Notes: generated from the sequence alone by a model not told the origin. DNA of 64,000 bases from Candidatus Thorarchaeota archaeon (GCA_021498125.1 JAIZWL010000006.1:62001-126000), one strand, 5' to 3'. Numbered from the stretch's first letter, positions 8,281 to 17,879 are shown. Made by a program: numbers and translations.

Positions 8281-9033
8281 TCACTCTAAGGCGTGTTGTC
8301 TGATCCAATCCATGATGAGAGGATATGCCTCACTGCGTTTAGGATGGCATGTGATAACATGCTCTGCGCCTTCGATATAATGTAGCTCTTTGTCTTCTAT
8401 CCCGATGCGGTCATAGATCAGCTTCGCACCTTCAGGATTGACAGTCTTATCCGCTCCCGATTGGATGATGAGAGTTGGCGTCTTGATCTCTGGTAATTTC
8501 TCTTGCATTCTCTTGGCATAGGCGATAAGTCGTTGGATTGCAATAAGTGGCTCTCGTTCATAGCGTCTACGTGGGAGATCATAAAGCTCTGTCAAATATG
8601 AGGTGTCGATGGTCCTATAGGGGTGGAATCGCCTGATCAATGGTACGAGCTTTCCAAGAAAGCCCCCTACTTTTATTGCGGGCGAGAGCAAGACAATTCC
8701 CTCAAGTTGTGGCTGTCGATATGCAAGGTCTAGGGTGACAAGGCCTCCCAAAGATAGACCTGCAACGTAGATGTGTTTCAGGCTCCACGTTCTGACATAC
8801 TCAAGGGCTGCCGCTGCGGACTGGTACCAGTCCTCAATAGTTGTCTTTGCTAAATCTTCAGGACTGGTCTCATGTCCCGCCAAGATCATGGTAAAGCTGG
8901 CAATCCCATTTTCTTCGAGGAATTCTCCAAGGCTCTTCATGTCCAGGGGATTCCCACAGAAGCCATGGACTAACAAAAATCCGATCTCTGCTTCATCTGG
9001 TCGTCGCTCAACGCCGCGAGGTTTTTCAGTCAT
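8281..9033 (-). CDS. Alpha/beta hydrolase, carboxylesterase-like
   Basis: A 250-residue serine hydrolase. The oxyanion-hole strand (GFLLVHGFCGNP) is near residue 20. The nucleophile elbow is GLSLGG (Ser near 94), the acid lies in QSGADKTVNPEGA, and the histidine is in EGAEHVITCHPKR near the C-terminus. Length and motif spacing match the monoglyceride lipase/Est30-type carboxylesterases, with a small lid containing tyrosine- and arginine-rich helices. It is cytosolic. The gene is convergent with the GDPD gene, with 10 bp between the stops. Both could act on lipid-derived esters, but that link is only inferred. Substrate unknown. Confidence 0.87.
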   Translation of the reverse strand: MTEKPRGVERRPDEAEIGFLLVHGFCGNPLDMKSLGEFLEENGIASFTMILAGHETSPEDLAKTTIEDWYQSAAAALEYVRTWSLKHIYVAGLSLGGLVTLDLAYRQPQLEGIVLLSPAIKVGGFLGKLVPLIRRFHPYRTIDTSYLTELYDLPRRRYEREPLIAIQRLIAYAKRMQEKLPEIKTPTLIIQSGADKTVNPEGAKLIYDRIGIEDKELHYIEGAEHVITCHPKRSEAYPLIMDWIRQHALE

Positions 9034-9073
9034 ACCTTTTACCTTCTGTGTTTTTATTGCTGTAATGGTATAA

Positions 9074-9111
9074 GATAAAGAAAAGAAAAAGGAAGGGGTA
9101 GTACACCCCTT
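9074..9111 (-). terminator. Hairpin plus T-tract terminator for the 18-TM gene
   Basis: On the minus strand downstream of the gene ending at 9121, a 7-bp perfect stem (AAGGGGT/ACCCCTT, 9093-9111, loop of 5) is followed by a T-rich run (complement of 9075-9092). Confidence 0.7.
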
Positions 9112-9120
9112 AGAGATGTA

Positions 9121-11103
9121 CTACTGTAATCCTTTGTACTTGAAGCCACCCTTCATGAGGCCCAAACGAATACCTGCCGATAGCCAAGTGATCAGATTCA
9201 GAATCTCAAGGCCCACAACGAGTGTAAGCACGATTGTGATCACGCTTGCTACTTCCAGTGGTGTTGGGAATCCCGAAAAGAGTGCAAATGCATAGAGTGC
9301 AATCCCTGCACCGATGATCAGTCCTGACAAAGCTGACATTCGGATGAGGTTACCCTCAAGTTCATGTCCCTGCTTCAGAATTCTGCTCCCAAGACTCAGG
9401 TTCAATGAGATGACCAACACAAAGCTGATCGTGTAGAGCATGAATATGACCGCTGCTGCTGTGAGGGCCTGATGGGTCATATCTTTCGCATCACCAAAGG
9501 TAACCACCATGAATGCGAAGAGGAGGCTCAGGATTCCAATGATCGGACTTCCACTACCCTCTGTACCGCGAGTGTACCCAACAACTGCTACGTTACGTAC
9601 GATGAGTGTGAGTAGCACGAGGGTCAGGACTGTCGGGGCCTGTACTGCCATTGGCACATTTGGAAACATTGCTATGTTGAACCAGACGTATGCTGGCCAA
9701 ATAGCTGGTGGGCCTGTGCCAAACGCTCCCAGCATGAATGCGATAAATGCAATGGAGCTTATCCCTGTGACGATCACAGTCAGGATTGTCTGGGCGAACA
9801 TGGCCTCGCCACGAATCTTGGTCTCAATCATCAATGCAAATTGAGTGATGATGATCAGAATCCATGGAATCGTAACAAATGGTGCCAGTGTGTATGGTGA
9901 CACCATGAGAAAGATTGAGGTCACGACAAGTGGTAGTCCAACTACCAGATCGTTCTTACTTGCATAGTTTGCTCCCACAAGGAACAAGATTGCGGCTGGG
10001 GATACTGTGATGAAGAATGCTAGAGCTGTTGATTGATGAGTCAAGGATGACCCAATGGTCGTACCAAAGATCCCTATTATTGCAAGGAAGACCATGAACC
10101 ATTTCATTCCACCACTTATGATGTCACCAGATGCTTCGCTCGTAGATAGTTCGACAGATCCCAGTCGAGGTGCCAACATTACCCAAATTATTATTGCGGC
10201 CAAGAAGCCTTGCACTAGCCATGGTGCAGTGATCCATGAGGAGAAGTAGACCTTCTCGTTTACAGTGACTGACTCGTATGTTGACCAAGGTATCCAAACT
10301 ATCGTATTGCCTTTTGCGGTCAATGGTCCAGTGAATACTGCTACTGAGCCGATTATGAATGTCATCAGTCCAGCAATACCAAATCCAAATCTTGCAGTCG
10401 GGGTGCTTCTGGCATATTCTCGAATATGTGTTTCAGGCATCCACCAATACATGGCAGTAAAAAGTTGACCCACGAGTAGAACAACAAAAGCTGCTGTGAC
10501 CCCAACTCCATACAATGCTGGAGTTGAAAACGCGATTGCGTAGATGGGCCAGAAGAATCCATTAAGCAGACCCGCAAGCATTCCTATGTATGATTTGCTT
10601 GTGTCAATATAAATCACTGAAGTAAGCTGCCACATGATCACAACGAATGCGGTGATCAGTGCCATATTACTGATATAATCCTCAACATCAATCAGTCGGG
10701 TAGTGTCTATTCCCAAACCGCTCACAACTACTGCTGCAACTCCAGCAAGTACCAAGCCTGTCACCCAGAAGATACTGGGGTAACCGGATTCGAGAAGCCG
10801 ACCAAGTCTCTTTGCTGCTGTCGCCTGCAAAAGAGCCCCAATGGCTAGAAGCCCTAAGAACAATGCACTTAGAGTGATGCTCAAAGGATACTCCAATAGG
10901 TACTGCTGCGCTTGGAACGGAAGTTGAACTAACGATCCCGCCGGCAATGTTCCAGGAAGAATAATCGTCACGATGCCCACGAGGGCAGCGAACACACCAA
11001 GTAGACCTCCAAAGCCAGCAATCCTACTGATAGGTTTGTATCTCTGGCCCTGAGAATCTGTCTGTGTGAAAACAGACTTGAAGGTATCAACCGTCTGTGC
11101 CAT
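9121..11103 (-). CDS. Polytopic membrane protein, about 18 TM segments, unknown function
   Basis: A 660-residue protein consisting almost entirely of hydrophobic helices; about eighteen can be counted. One extramembrane loop sits near the middle (around residues 265-300, rich in Thr, Trp and Tyr). A short hydrophilic N-terminus precedes the first helix. No transporter, respiratory or secretion motif was recognised, and there are no conserved charged residues in the helices that would point to proton-pumping subunits. It is divergent from the small gene at 11232 and followed by its own terminator, so it is probably monocistronic. A transporter or membrane scaffold is possible; no function is assigned. 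Confidence 0.8.
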   Translation of the reverse strand: MAQTVDTFKSVFTQTDSQGQRYKPISRIAGFGGLLGVFAALVGIVTIILPGTLPAGSLVQLPFQAQQYLLEYPLSITLSALFLGLLAIGALLQATAAKRLGRLLESGYPSIFWVTGLVLAGVAAVVVSGLGIDTTRLIDVEDYISNMALITAFVVIMWQLTSVIYIDTSKSYIGMLAGLLNGFFWPIYAIAFSTPALYGVGVTAAFVVLLVGQLFTAMYWWMPETHIREYARSTPTARFGFGIAGLMTFIIGSVAVFTGPLTAKGNTIVWIPWSTYESVTVNEKVYFSSWITAPWLVQGFLAAIIIWVMLAPRLGSVELSTSEASGDIISGGMKWFMVFLAIIGIFGTTIGSSLTHQSTALAFFITVSPAAILFLVGANYASKNDLVVGLPLVVTSIFLMVSPYTLAPFVTIPWILIIITQFALMIETKIRGEAMFAQTILTVIVTGISSIAFIAFMLGAFGTGPPAIWPAYVWFNIAMFPNVPMAVQAPTVLTLVLLTLIVRNVAVVGYTRGTEGSGSPIIGILSLLFAFMVVTFGDAKDMTHQALTAAAVIFMLYTISFVLVISLNLSLGSRILKQGHELEGNLIRMSALSGLIIGAGIALYAFALFSGFPTPLEVASVITIVLTLVVGLEILNLITWLSAGIRLGLMKGGFKYKGLQ

Positions 11104-11231
11104 CTGTCAATCCTCACTAAGGATGGTCTCTGAACGACTTGTGAGAACTTTGCGGGTTATATATGCATATCGTTTTCCGTGTTTTGAACGAATTGCGGGT
11201 TAACTTTCGTAACACCTACAGGACTGGAAAC

Positions 11232-11519
11232 ATGTATGTGGAATATATAAAATTCTATAAGATAAAGACACTCAATGTATCACGAGAATACGCCAAGTCC
11301 TTCAGGACTCTATTAGACTCTCTTCCACCACTTGAACAACTAACAACTGAGTGGATTCTTACACGTCTTAATTCTAAAAAGAGTGAACATTCAAAGTTCT
11401 ATCGTCTAGCTCAGATAAAGATGGTCTTACGTTTCTATGATCGGTCAGACTGTGAGTGGGTATCGGACAGTATGTCATCGAATGACCATATAGTACAAAA
11501 GTTAGTTCTTGACAGATAG
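11232..11519 (+). CDS. Small uncharacterised protein (95 aa)
   Basis: From the ATG at 11232 the product is 95 residues, basic and mixed alpha/beta, with no cysteine pairs except a single Cys and no membrane segment. The open frame extends back to 11163, but that part overlaps the promoter region between divergent genes. Nothing in it was recognised. It lies 14 bp upstream of the 48-aa gene, which precedes the aldehyde ferredoxin oxidoreductase, so the three may be transcribed together. Moderate confidence that it is coding. Confidence 0.45.
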   Translation: MYVEYIKFYKIKTLNVSREYAKSFRTLLDSLPPLEQLTTEWILTRLNSKKSEHSKFYRLAQIKMVLRFYDRSDCEWVSDSMSSNDHIVQKLVLDR

Positions 11520-11533
11520 CTGTGGTGTTAAAC

Positions 11534-11680
11534 ATGAGCGTACTTGAAGTCTATGTCAAGGGGAAAAAGATCGCCACAAACCGATTTGTTCGTGATGTCT
11601 TGAGAGATATTCTTCTTGCGGTATTGAACAATCTACACGATGTTGAGGTCGGCGAGATCTCCAAGATCGAGATATCCTGA
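11534..11680 (+). CDS. 48-aa conserved-looking small protein ahead of the AOR gene
   Basis: An ATG at 11534 opens a 48-codon frame ending in TGA at 11678-11680, below the usual ORF length cut-off. The sequence has a strand-helix-strand design: SVLEVYVKGKKIATNRF, then a helix VRDVLRDILLAVLNNLHDV, then EISKIEIS. The regular alternation and the position 29 bp before the oxidoreductase start argue that it is real. Small archaeal proteins of similar pattern (a short strand, N-x-F-V, an amphipathic helix, a final strand) exist, but none could be named with certainty. It may assist the cofactor or oligomer of the AOR; this is inference. Confidence 0.7.
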   Translation: MSVLEVYVKGKKIATNRFVRDVLRDILLAVLNNLHDVEVGEISKIEIS

Positions 11681-11709
11681 CCAACAGGTCATTGAGAGAG
11701 GGCTGAGTC

Positions 11710-13527
11710 GTGGACCGTTGCAGAAATGGAAGGATTCTCTGGGTCGATTTGACGACTGGGACAACTCGCAGTGAGACCCTTGCCCCGGAAGTCTATCATG
11801 ATTTTATCGGTGGTAAGGGGCTTGGTGCCTATCTTCTGTTCACGCATCTCAGTGCAGGCGTGGATCCTCTTGGTCCCGAGAACATGCTCATCTTTCTAAC
11901 AGGCCCCCTCCAAGCCCTTCCCGGTCCCAGTGTAGGTCGATGGAGCATGGTCACAAAATCTCCTCTCACCGGACTCTTTCTAGACTCTCATTGCGGTGGA
12001 CCGCTGGGCCGGGAGATCAAACGAGCTGGATACGATGCGGTCTGTGTGACTGGAGTCGCCTCTTCTCCGAGTGTTCTTGTCTTGTCTGATGATGGTGTTT
12101 CGATAGATGATGCGCCCTCTCTCTGGGGCGAGGGGATCTATACAACAACGCGTCGGCTTCATGAGCAATATGGTTCTCAGGCAGCGGTCTATACGATCGG
12201 TCCTGCCGGAGAAGATCAAATCCCCTTTGCCACTGGTGCCTGTGAGATCGCACATCAGACCGGGCGAGGTGGAGTTGGAGCAGTCCTTGGTTCCAAGCGT
12301 CTAAAGGCGGTGGTCGCTCACGGAACGATCAAATTCGAAGCATCTGATCCCGATGAGCTACGTGCTGTGAACCGTGAAGTGACTGCCACGTGGCGTGAGA
12401 ACACGGAGGGCTTCAAGTCAATTGGAACCGCCGCCCTTGTTGAGATCGCAAACGAACTTGGACAGTTCCCGTCACGAAACTGGAAGGCCGGATTCTTTGA
12501 GAAGTACGAAGATCTCGATATGCATGACCTTCACAAGACGAACGCTCTCGGAGATCACTTTTCGTGTCCGCATTGCATCATGCGCTGTACACATGCCTAT
12601 CGAGCTCAAGACCCACGTAATCCCACAGAAGAGATCGAATCGACTGTGGAATACGAGACCTTAGGTCTCATGGGCGGCAACCTTGGGATATCTGATCCGG
12701 AGACCGTTCTTCAACTCAACTATCTCTGTGATGATCTCGGACTCGATACGATCAGTTGTGGAAGTGTGATCGGTTTTGCTATGGAGTGCTTTGAACGTGG
12801 TTTCATTACACGTGACGATCTGGGATTTGATCTCCGATTTGGTGATGCTGCAGCAGCGCTCCGGCTCGTACCAATGATTGCGAAACGTGAGAGGATTGGT
12901 GCGACCTTGGCGCTTGGAGTACGGCGTGCGGCCGAGGTGATCGGACATGGCAGTGCCGATCTTGCAGTCCATGTAAAAGGACTTGAGTGCGCTGCGTGGG
13001 ATCCCCGAGGCAGAAGAGGTATGGGTCTGTCATACGCCACTGCTGAGGTGGGTGCAAGTCATCTACGTGGCTGGCCTGCAACGACGGAACCTCCCGATTC
13101 TTCAGCGGTGGACATGGTGGAATCCATGGTTCGTTCCCGTGATGAAAAAGTCCTGACCGACTCGTTGATCGTCTGTCACTTCACGTACCATCTGCCTCTC
13201 AAACTCGAGCAGAAGATCCGGTTGCTTAATGCAGCGACCGGGGCGAGCTATACGCAAGAGGACATATTCCGATTTGCTCATCGTGTGGCGACTCTTACCC
13301 GGCTGTTCAATATCAGAGAGGGCGTGACTCGTAAGGATGATGATCTGCCGAAGCGGTTCTGGGAACCCCAGACACAAGGTCCACGTAAGGGACTTGCTGC
13401 ATACATAGATCGTAATGACTTCGAGCAGAGCCTTGATCGATTCTACGAGATTCGTGGTTGGAGTAAGGATGGTGTTCCACTGACTGAGACCGTCAAGCAA
13501 TTAGGACTGGACTCGATGAGCCTCTGA
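11710..13527 (+). CDS. aor: Aldehyde ferredoxin oxidoreductase family protein
   Basis: A tungsten- or molybdenum-bis-pterin enzyme that oxidises aldehydes to carboxylates with ferredoxin as acceptor. It starts at GTG 11710 behind GAGAGG and is 605 residues, the usual family length. The N-terminal domain shows the typical GRILWVDLTTG and FIGGKGLGAYLL motifs and GRWSMVTKSPLTG; the cofactor-binding region follows. The [4Fe-4S] cluster motif is CPHCIMRC, near residue 292, with a later cysteine in LIVCHF as the fourth ligand. It is cytosolic. The closest AOR-family member (AOR, FOR, GOR or WOR types) cannot be decided by eye. Together with ADP-forming acetate-CoA ligase in the same window it fits peptide or aldehyde fermentation. 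Confidence 0.93.
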   Translation: MDRCRNGRILWVDLTTGTTRSETLAPEVYHDFIGGKGLGAYLLFTHLSAGVDPLGPENMLIFLTGPLQALPGPSVGRWSMVTKSPLTGLFLDSHCGGPLGREIKRAGYDAVCVTGVASSPSVLVLSDDGVSIDDAPSLWGEGIYTTTRRLHEQYGSQAAVYTIGPAGEDQIPFATGACEIAHQTGRGGVGAVLGSKRLKAVVAHGTIKFEASDPDELRAVNREVTATWRENTEGFKSIGTAALVEIANELGQFPSRNWKAGFFEKYEDLDMHDLHKTNALGDHFSCPHCIMRCTHAYRAQDPRNPTEEIESTVEYETLGLMGGNLGISDPETVLQLNYLCDDLGLDTISCGSVIGFAMECFERGFITRDDLGFDLRFGDAAAALRLVPMIAKRERIGATLALGVRRAAEVIGHGSADLAVHVKGLECAAWDPRGRRGMGLSYATAEVGASHLRGWPATTEPPDSSAVDMVESMVRSRDEKVLTDSLIVCHFTYHLPLKLEQKIRLLNAATGASYTQEDIFRFAHRVATLTRLFNIREGVTRKDDDLPKRFWEPQTQGPRKGLAAYIDRNDFEQSLDRFYEIRGWSKDGVPLTETVKQLGLDSMSL

Positions 13528-13647
13528 TCCATATGAACGGGCTGTCGATCGGTCTTGGCTCATTGAGTTCTTCAGGATTCTTTTGAACTAATACTCATAC
13601 GTGAAATTGATATACCTTCGTGACTTAGTACTCATGGGCTTATAGTA

Positions 13648-13785
13648 ATGAGCGACATGGCATATTCGTATCCGCGATATCGATCAAAAGACAGTCTGTT
13701 ACTAATTGTCTTAGTGATCTCTCTAATTCTCCTACTCTCGGCACTGGCAATCATGTACATTCCCGATATGATCACCAGTCCCTAG
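13648..13785 (+). CDS. 45-aa single-pass membrane protein
   Basis: An ATG at 13648 opens a 45-codon frame ending at TAG 13783-13785. A short polar, tyrosine-rich N-terminus (SDMAYSYPRYRSKD) is followed by one transmembrane helix (SLLLIVLVISLILLLSALAIMYI) and a short tail. Only 8 bp separate its stop from the 3' end of the convergent MinD-like gene. The composition is typical of small archaeal membrane proteins, but no homologue was recognised. Confidence 0.55.
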   Translation: MSDMAYSYPRYRSKDSLLLIVLVISLILLLSALAIMYIPDMITSP

Positions 13786-13793
13786 CAGTAGTC

Positions 13794-14552
13794 TCATTTG
13801 GCAAATATGCGATAGAGGTCTTCCATCTTTTTAGTGAACACACTATCCGGGTGCCGTAAGGTCACCACGTATCTACTTCCAGCCTCGATCAGTAGAGGGA
13901 GCAATGGGATAATGGTTGCCACCTTTGCCTTGAACTTCTGTTCGACTTGTCTGATGATGTCCTTGTCCTCGTAGATCTTCGGTTTTTTATTAATTACTAT
14001 ATGAATGTCGGGGACCTGCAATTTTCTTGCAACGCTTAGAGTGGCCGCCGTCCCCAGCAGGTCCTGCTCATCAACCCTCGCAACGACAAAGAGATAATCT
14101 GCGGTGGCCATTGAGAGTAGGGTCTCCCGGTCGAGACCCGGGTGAGTGTCAATAATAAGATAGTCCAATTTTTTCTGTTTGATCACGTCGTGGAACCCAT
14201 TTCTCAGATCACTGACCTCGTAGCCTTCACGAAGGATGCGAGTAATGTCTGAGGCACTCATCGATGATGGTATGAGAAAGAGTTTTCCCTTTTTGATCCC
14301 AAGTTCTTCTGTGAGGTCGAGACACGTGTCACCGATGTCACACTCTCCTCTGAGATAGTCGTTGAGTGTGTACTCTAGTCTTTGACGACCCTTACCGAAT
14401 ATGATGTGAATCCCCGGGCTTGCCATATCGGTGTCCATGACTGCAACACGTTTTCCTTCAAGGGCCGCAGTTGCTGACAGATTAGCCGCTATGTTTGATT
14501 TTCCTGTACCGCCTCTAAACGAATGAATGCTTACTATCTTTCCTTTCACCAT
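13794..14552 (-). CDS. MinD/ParA-family ATPase with atypical Walker A
   Basis: A 252-residue deviant-Walker P-loop ATPase of the MinD/ParA class, which in other organisms positions proteins, DNA or membrane machinery. The N-terminus reads KIVSIHSFRGGTGKSNIAAN. The canonical KGGxGKTT is altered: the signature lysine is arginine and the two threonines are Ser and Asn, while the catalytic P-loop lysine remains. The switch I-like DTDMASPG and the Walker B LIIDTHPGLD are present, as is a NKK segment for adenine binding. No obvious C-terminal amphipathic helix like that of bacterial MinD is seen. It is monocistronic with a long 622-bp upstream region. Cargo unknown. Confidence 0.86.
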   Translation of the reverse strand: MVKGKIVSIHSFRGGTGKSNIAANLSATAALEGKRVAVMDTDMASPGIHIIFGKGRQRLEYTLNDYLRGECDIGDTCLDLTEELGIKKGKLFLIPSSMSASDITRILREGYEVSDLRNGFHDVIKQKKLDYLIIDTHPGLDRETLLSMATADYLFVVARVDEQDLLGTAATLSVARKLQVPDIHIVINKKPKIYEDKDIIRQVEQKFKAKVATIIPLLPLLIEAGSRYVVTLRHPDSVFTKKMEDLYRIFAK

Positions 14553-15174
14553 TGAACACCTTTCAGTCGCATTCCCTTAGATCTCTTTAGGTTCTCCATG
14601 TCACAAGGTTACCAAGCCTTTCAGGATTTCTATGTTTTTCAAAGTGGGGATTCAAGTGTTTTGCTCAGTTTCCATGAGTAATGTTTTGGCATCACAGTAG
14701 TTTCATATTTGGTTTAGGGCCTCATAATCCCTCTTATCCATTCCGATTAATTATTGTTCTCTCTTAAATATATTTAAACCAAAAGATGGCAAACCGAGTC
14801 TTTGTCAAGCGTACAGGTAAAGACTTTGATTCATCCTTCCTTTGATTGTCACACTTGATATCAATGGAGTGTTTAATAGTCTTTGTGCCATATATTTTGA
14901 TTTTCCCTTAACATTGCATTGGCGTCATTGGACTTGAACTCGCAGACCTGACTTTGTACTGCTCTGATGGTCCGACATTCATTGGGGATCATCATAATTA
15001 CATTTTTTTGATGTAACTGTCGAAATTCTCCGGTGCTCTCTCAGGCTTCCTAATATCAGATTATCAAAATCATAATTTAATCATTTAATAGTAGTAAGCA
15101 AAATTTATTAATTAACTGCGAGAATGCCGCACAGTTACACTTCAGATGTGCTACTAAAAGGAGAGAGACTCTGG
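14553..15174. other. Long intergenic region between divergent genes
   Basis: An A/T-rich stretch of 622 bp between the MinD-like gene and the surface-protein gene. It contains a palindromic TATA-like sequence TTAAATATATTTAA at 14764-14777 and another T/A-rich block near 15075-15115 that could serve the downstream gene. No ORF above about 40 codons with protein-like composition, no tRNA and no repeat were found. Confidence 0.5.
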
Positions 15175-17775
15175 ATGAAGGCAAAAATGTTTTCACTGAT
15201 GATCCTAAGTTTTTTGCTGGCTAGTTTAGTGCCTTTGGGAAATAATGTAGTTGTTTTTCAAAATGGAGCGATGAGCGAGACCCCTTCTCAGGATGGAGCG
15301 TCGAGCGTGATCGCTTCGGGGTTACCCTCACGAAATGTTCGTGTTGCCCTCTTCTACGATGATGACATTGCGACTGGTGTTTCATACAGTGCAACCGGGA
15401 CATATTCAAGTGACTTTACAGGATTAAAGAATCTCTTTGTAGGTGCTGGTTATACTGTGACCACACTAACACGATCCATGATCCTCAACCATGAACTGCA
15501 ACCGACAAATTATGATGTTCTAGTGTTGCCGGATATGCTTCCGGATGACGATATTGTCAATCACACATTGGAGTTTTGGCTGGGCGGTGGTGGCATCCTA
15601 TCGATAGATGGCTCTATCAATTTCATAGTCTATGCGGGGATCTTTCCACAGGACACCGCTGGAGATAATGGCTTTGGGAACTACTGGAATTTCAAATGCG
15701 GCTCAGTGGTCACTGTGGCCAATATCCAGCCCCCGACAAAATCTAAGGCTCTAAATGAAGAGCTGAATATTGCTGACACTGATTATGCCACCTTTAATTG
15801 GTCGGTTATTTCCTCCCTTGCAAATGCCAAGTATATGACACCTATATTAAAAGATAAAAATGATCCGAATAACATTGCAGGTCTCACGTATGACTCACCA
15901 TATCAAGGTGGACGTACCGTGCAGATCGTTGGCAGTGTCCATGTCGTACCTGACTCGTTGAAACAGATCTATTTGGATTCGGTCGAGTGGTTGGCACCTC
16001 GACCTAGAGGTCGTATTGGATTTGATCTCTCTCATCGACCACGTTTGGGTGTAGATGCTTGGGATGATCTCTCCAAGTTCCCTGGAGAATATAAGACGGC
16101 TCGCAACCTGTGGGTCCATCATGGGTACATCTTTGAGAAGATATATCCACGCACCTCTGGTAATCTGACCTTAGAGCGGTTGAGCAAGTATGACATGGTG
16201 ATCATTGTTGTACCCGATTATAATTATACAGACGCCGAGATCGATGCGCTCATCACTTGGGTCAATGGCGGCGGTTCCTTATTTGTTGCAGCTGATGGTC
16301 CGCTCGCCAGCTTTGTTAAACCTGTGGCCCAGTTGAATCGATTTCTGACCACTTTTAGCATTCCCGTTGATGCTAATGCGTCTTTAACCTTCGAAAGCGC
16401 GTATCGGATCCCCCATCTTGTTAATGATGAGATTAACCAACTAAACAAATTGTACGGCGCCCGAATTTTGCCTACAGGTGATAATGCATTTTCATTATGG
16501 GAATATAATTCGACTGTCACAGTTATTGGAGGCACAACCTATGGAAAGGGCCGACTGATAGTGTCTGGTGACATGAATTGGTTTGCAGAGATCTCCTTTA
16601 CTTTTTTGGGATACAAGTCGGAACGCAAACTGGTTCTTAATATCGCAAATTGGCTGATAAACTATGGCTCTCCAATATTGTTGTATTACGGCGACATCGA
16701 TGTCGATCAGCACCTTTCACCCGCAGGTTATGCACTATTGGAACTCGGTCTTCGATTCTGTATTATCCATGACAGTATCTGGTTGGCTCCCACTATTGAA
16801 GATGTAGAACCTGAACTGTTGGTCGTCGATGCGCCAATGGGTTTTAGCTTCTGGGAAAATGCCTTTGACGCGATAAAGTATCACATTGATCACGGACACA
16901 AGCTTGTGCTGAGTACCTTTGGCATTGATATTTACAAGGATCATCCGATATGGCCCGACATTGGGGTCTCATTCTCTGAGGATTCTGAAGACTTTCCTGT
17001 GATACACTTCTGGGATACAGCCAACCCGATATTCAATCAGCCATTCAAATTTGGCCTCTCTTACACTACGGGCAAGTCAAATTATGTCGATAACAGCGAT
17101 ACGGTCCATGTCCTATCGAACGCTACTGCGATTGCAGGTCGAACTTCTCACACAACCGATGGTGAGGCATTCATTACAGTTCGCAATGATGGACTGGTAG
17201 TATGCAACAGTGTCCTCATTAGTGAGCTGAATGATACTGACCAATCAGGGTACTCCGATTCGTTTGAGCTGTACATCAATGAGATCGCCTACGTGATGAA
17301 GACGATCGTGGATCATCCCCCTGACATTTGTTATACAGTAGGTTCGACTGGGAATTCTATTACATGGACCATTGTAGGCTATACTACTCTGACATATCAG
17401 ATCAAATTGAATGGAACAGTTGTAGCAGCGGATATCTGGAATGGCAGACCCATCTCCTATAGTGTGGATGGTCTAGGAGTCGGAACGTACATCTTTGTTC
17501 TAACAGTGTCCGATCAGTATGGTACTGTTACTTCTGATGAGGTTGTTGTCACAGTCACCAATACATCATCCGGCTCTACAACTACCACGACTACTACAGG
17601 AACTACTGGGACTACCACAACCACTACAGAAGGAACTGTGACTACAGGTGGTTCCGACCTACCGGGCCCACCGGGATTGTCGGACATCTCGCAGTTTATC
17701 CAAGATAATATGCTATTCGTGATCATCCTCTTGGGTGTTGTTGTTATAGTTGCGGTTGCAATAACCCGACGATAA
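15175..17775 (+). CDS. Large secreted surface protein with Ig-like domain, Thr-rich stalk and C-terminal anchor
   Basis: The product is about 866 residues from the ATG at 15175, which has GGAGAGA 10 bp upstream; the open frame runs back to 15124. The N-terminus is a signal peptide (KAKMFSLMILSFLLASLVPLG). The ectodomain holds repeated glutamine-amidotransferase-like alpha/beta units, recognisable by NYDVLVLPDML and YDMVIIVVPDYNYTDAEI followed by a Gly-rich GGGSLFVAADG turn; similar units are found in archaeal surface proteins. Near the C-terminus comes an Ig-like domain resembling those in the protein at 40802-42694, then a threonine-rich probably glycosylated linker, a transmembrane helix and a short basic tail. 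It is an S-layer-associated or adhesive protein by inference. Confidence 0.82.
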   Translation: MKAKMFSLMILSFLLASLVPLGNNVVVFQNGAMSETPSQDGASSVIASGLPSRNVRVALFYDDDIATGVSYSATGTYSSDFTGLKNLFVGAGYTVTTLTRSMILNHELQPTNYDVLVLPDMLPDDDIVNHTLEFWLGGGGILSIDGSINFIVYAGIFPQDTAGDNGFGNYWNFKCGSVVTVANIQPPTKSKALNEELNIADTDYATFNWSVISSLANAKYMTPILKDKNDPNNIAGLTYDSPYQGGRTVQIVGSVHVVPDSLKQIYLDSVEWLAPRPRGRIGFDLSHRPRLGVDAWDDLSKFPGEYKTARNLWVHHGYIFEKIYPRTSGNLTLERLSKYDMVIIVVPDYNYTDAEIDALITWVNGGGSLFVAADGPLASFVKPVAQLNRFLTTFSIPVDANASLTFESAYRIPHLVNDEINQLNKLYGARILPTGDNAFSLWEYNSTVTVIGGTTYGKGRLIVSGDMNWFAEISFTFLGYKSERKLVLNIANWLINYGSPILLYYGDIDVDQHLSPAGYALLELGLRFCIIHDSIWLAPTIEDVEPELLVVDAPMGFSFWENAFDAIKYHIDHGHKLVLSTFGIDIYKDHPIWPDIGVSFSEDSEDFPVIHFWDTANPIFNQPFKFGLSYTTGKSNYVDNSDTVHVLSNATAIAGRTSHTTDGEAFITVRNDGLVVCNSVLISELNDTDQSGYSDSFELYINEIAYVMKTIVDHPPDICYTVGSTGNSITWTIVGYTTLTYQIKLNGTVVAADIWNGRPISYSVDGLGVGTYIFVLTVSDQYGTVTSDEVVVTVTNTSSGSTTTTTTTGTTGTTTTTTEGTVTTGGSDLPGPPGLSDISQFIQDNMLFVIILLGVVVIVAVAITRR

Positions 17776-17791
17776 AGCCTGTAGAATATAC

Positions 17792-17828
17792 TGGCCTCAA
17801 AAGAGGCCATCTTTTTCTTTTTTATTAT
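17792..17828 (+). terminator. Terminator after the surface-protein gene
   Basis: A perfect 7-bp stem (TGGCCTC/GAGGCCA, loop AAAA, 17792-17809) is followed by the T-rich tract at 17810-17828, directly after the stop of the surface protein. Confidence 0.8.
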
Positions 17829-17879
17829 GGTCATTTACACAGCAGGTACTGTTCAGAGTTCCTATGAATTCCGATTGGC

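Noticed and set aside
11062-11072. CTGTGTGAAAA match to the MITE terminal repeat
   Set aside because: Only 11 bp match inside the 18-TM coding gene, with no element body or second end.
14925-15000. tRNA-like stretch (minus-strand GAGTTCAAGTCC)
   Set aside because: The flanking bases cannot form the 5-bp T-stem, and no matching acceptor or anticodon arms exist.
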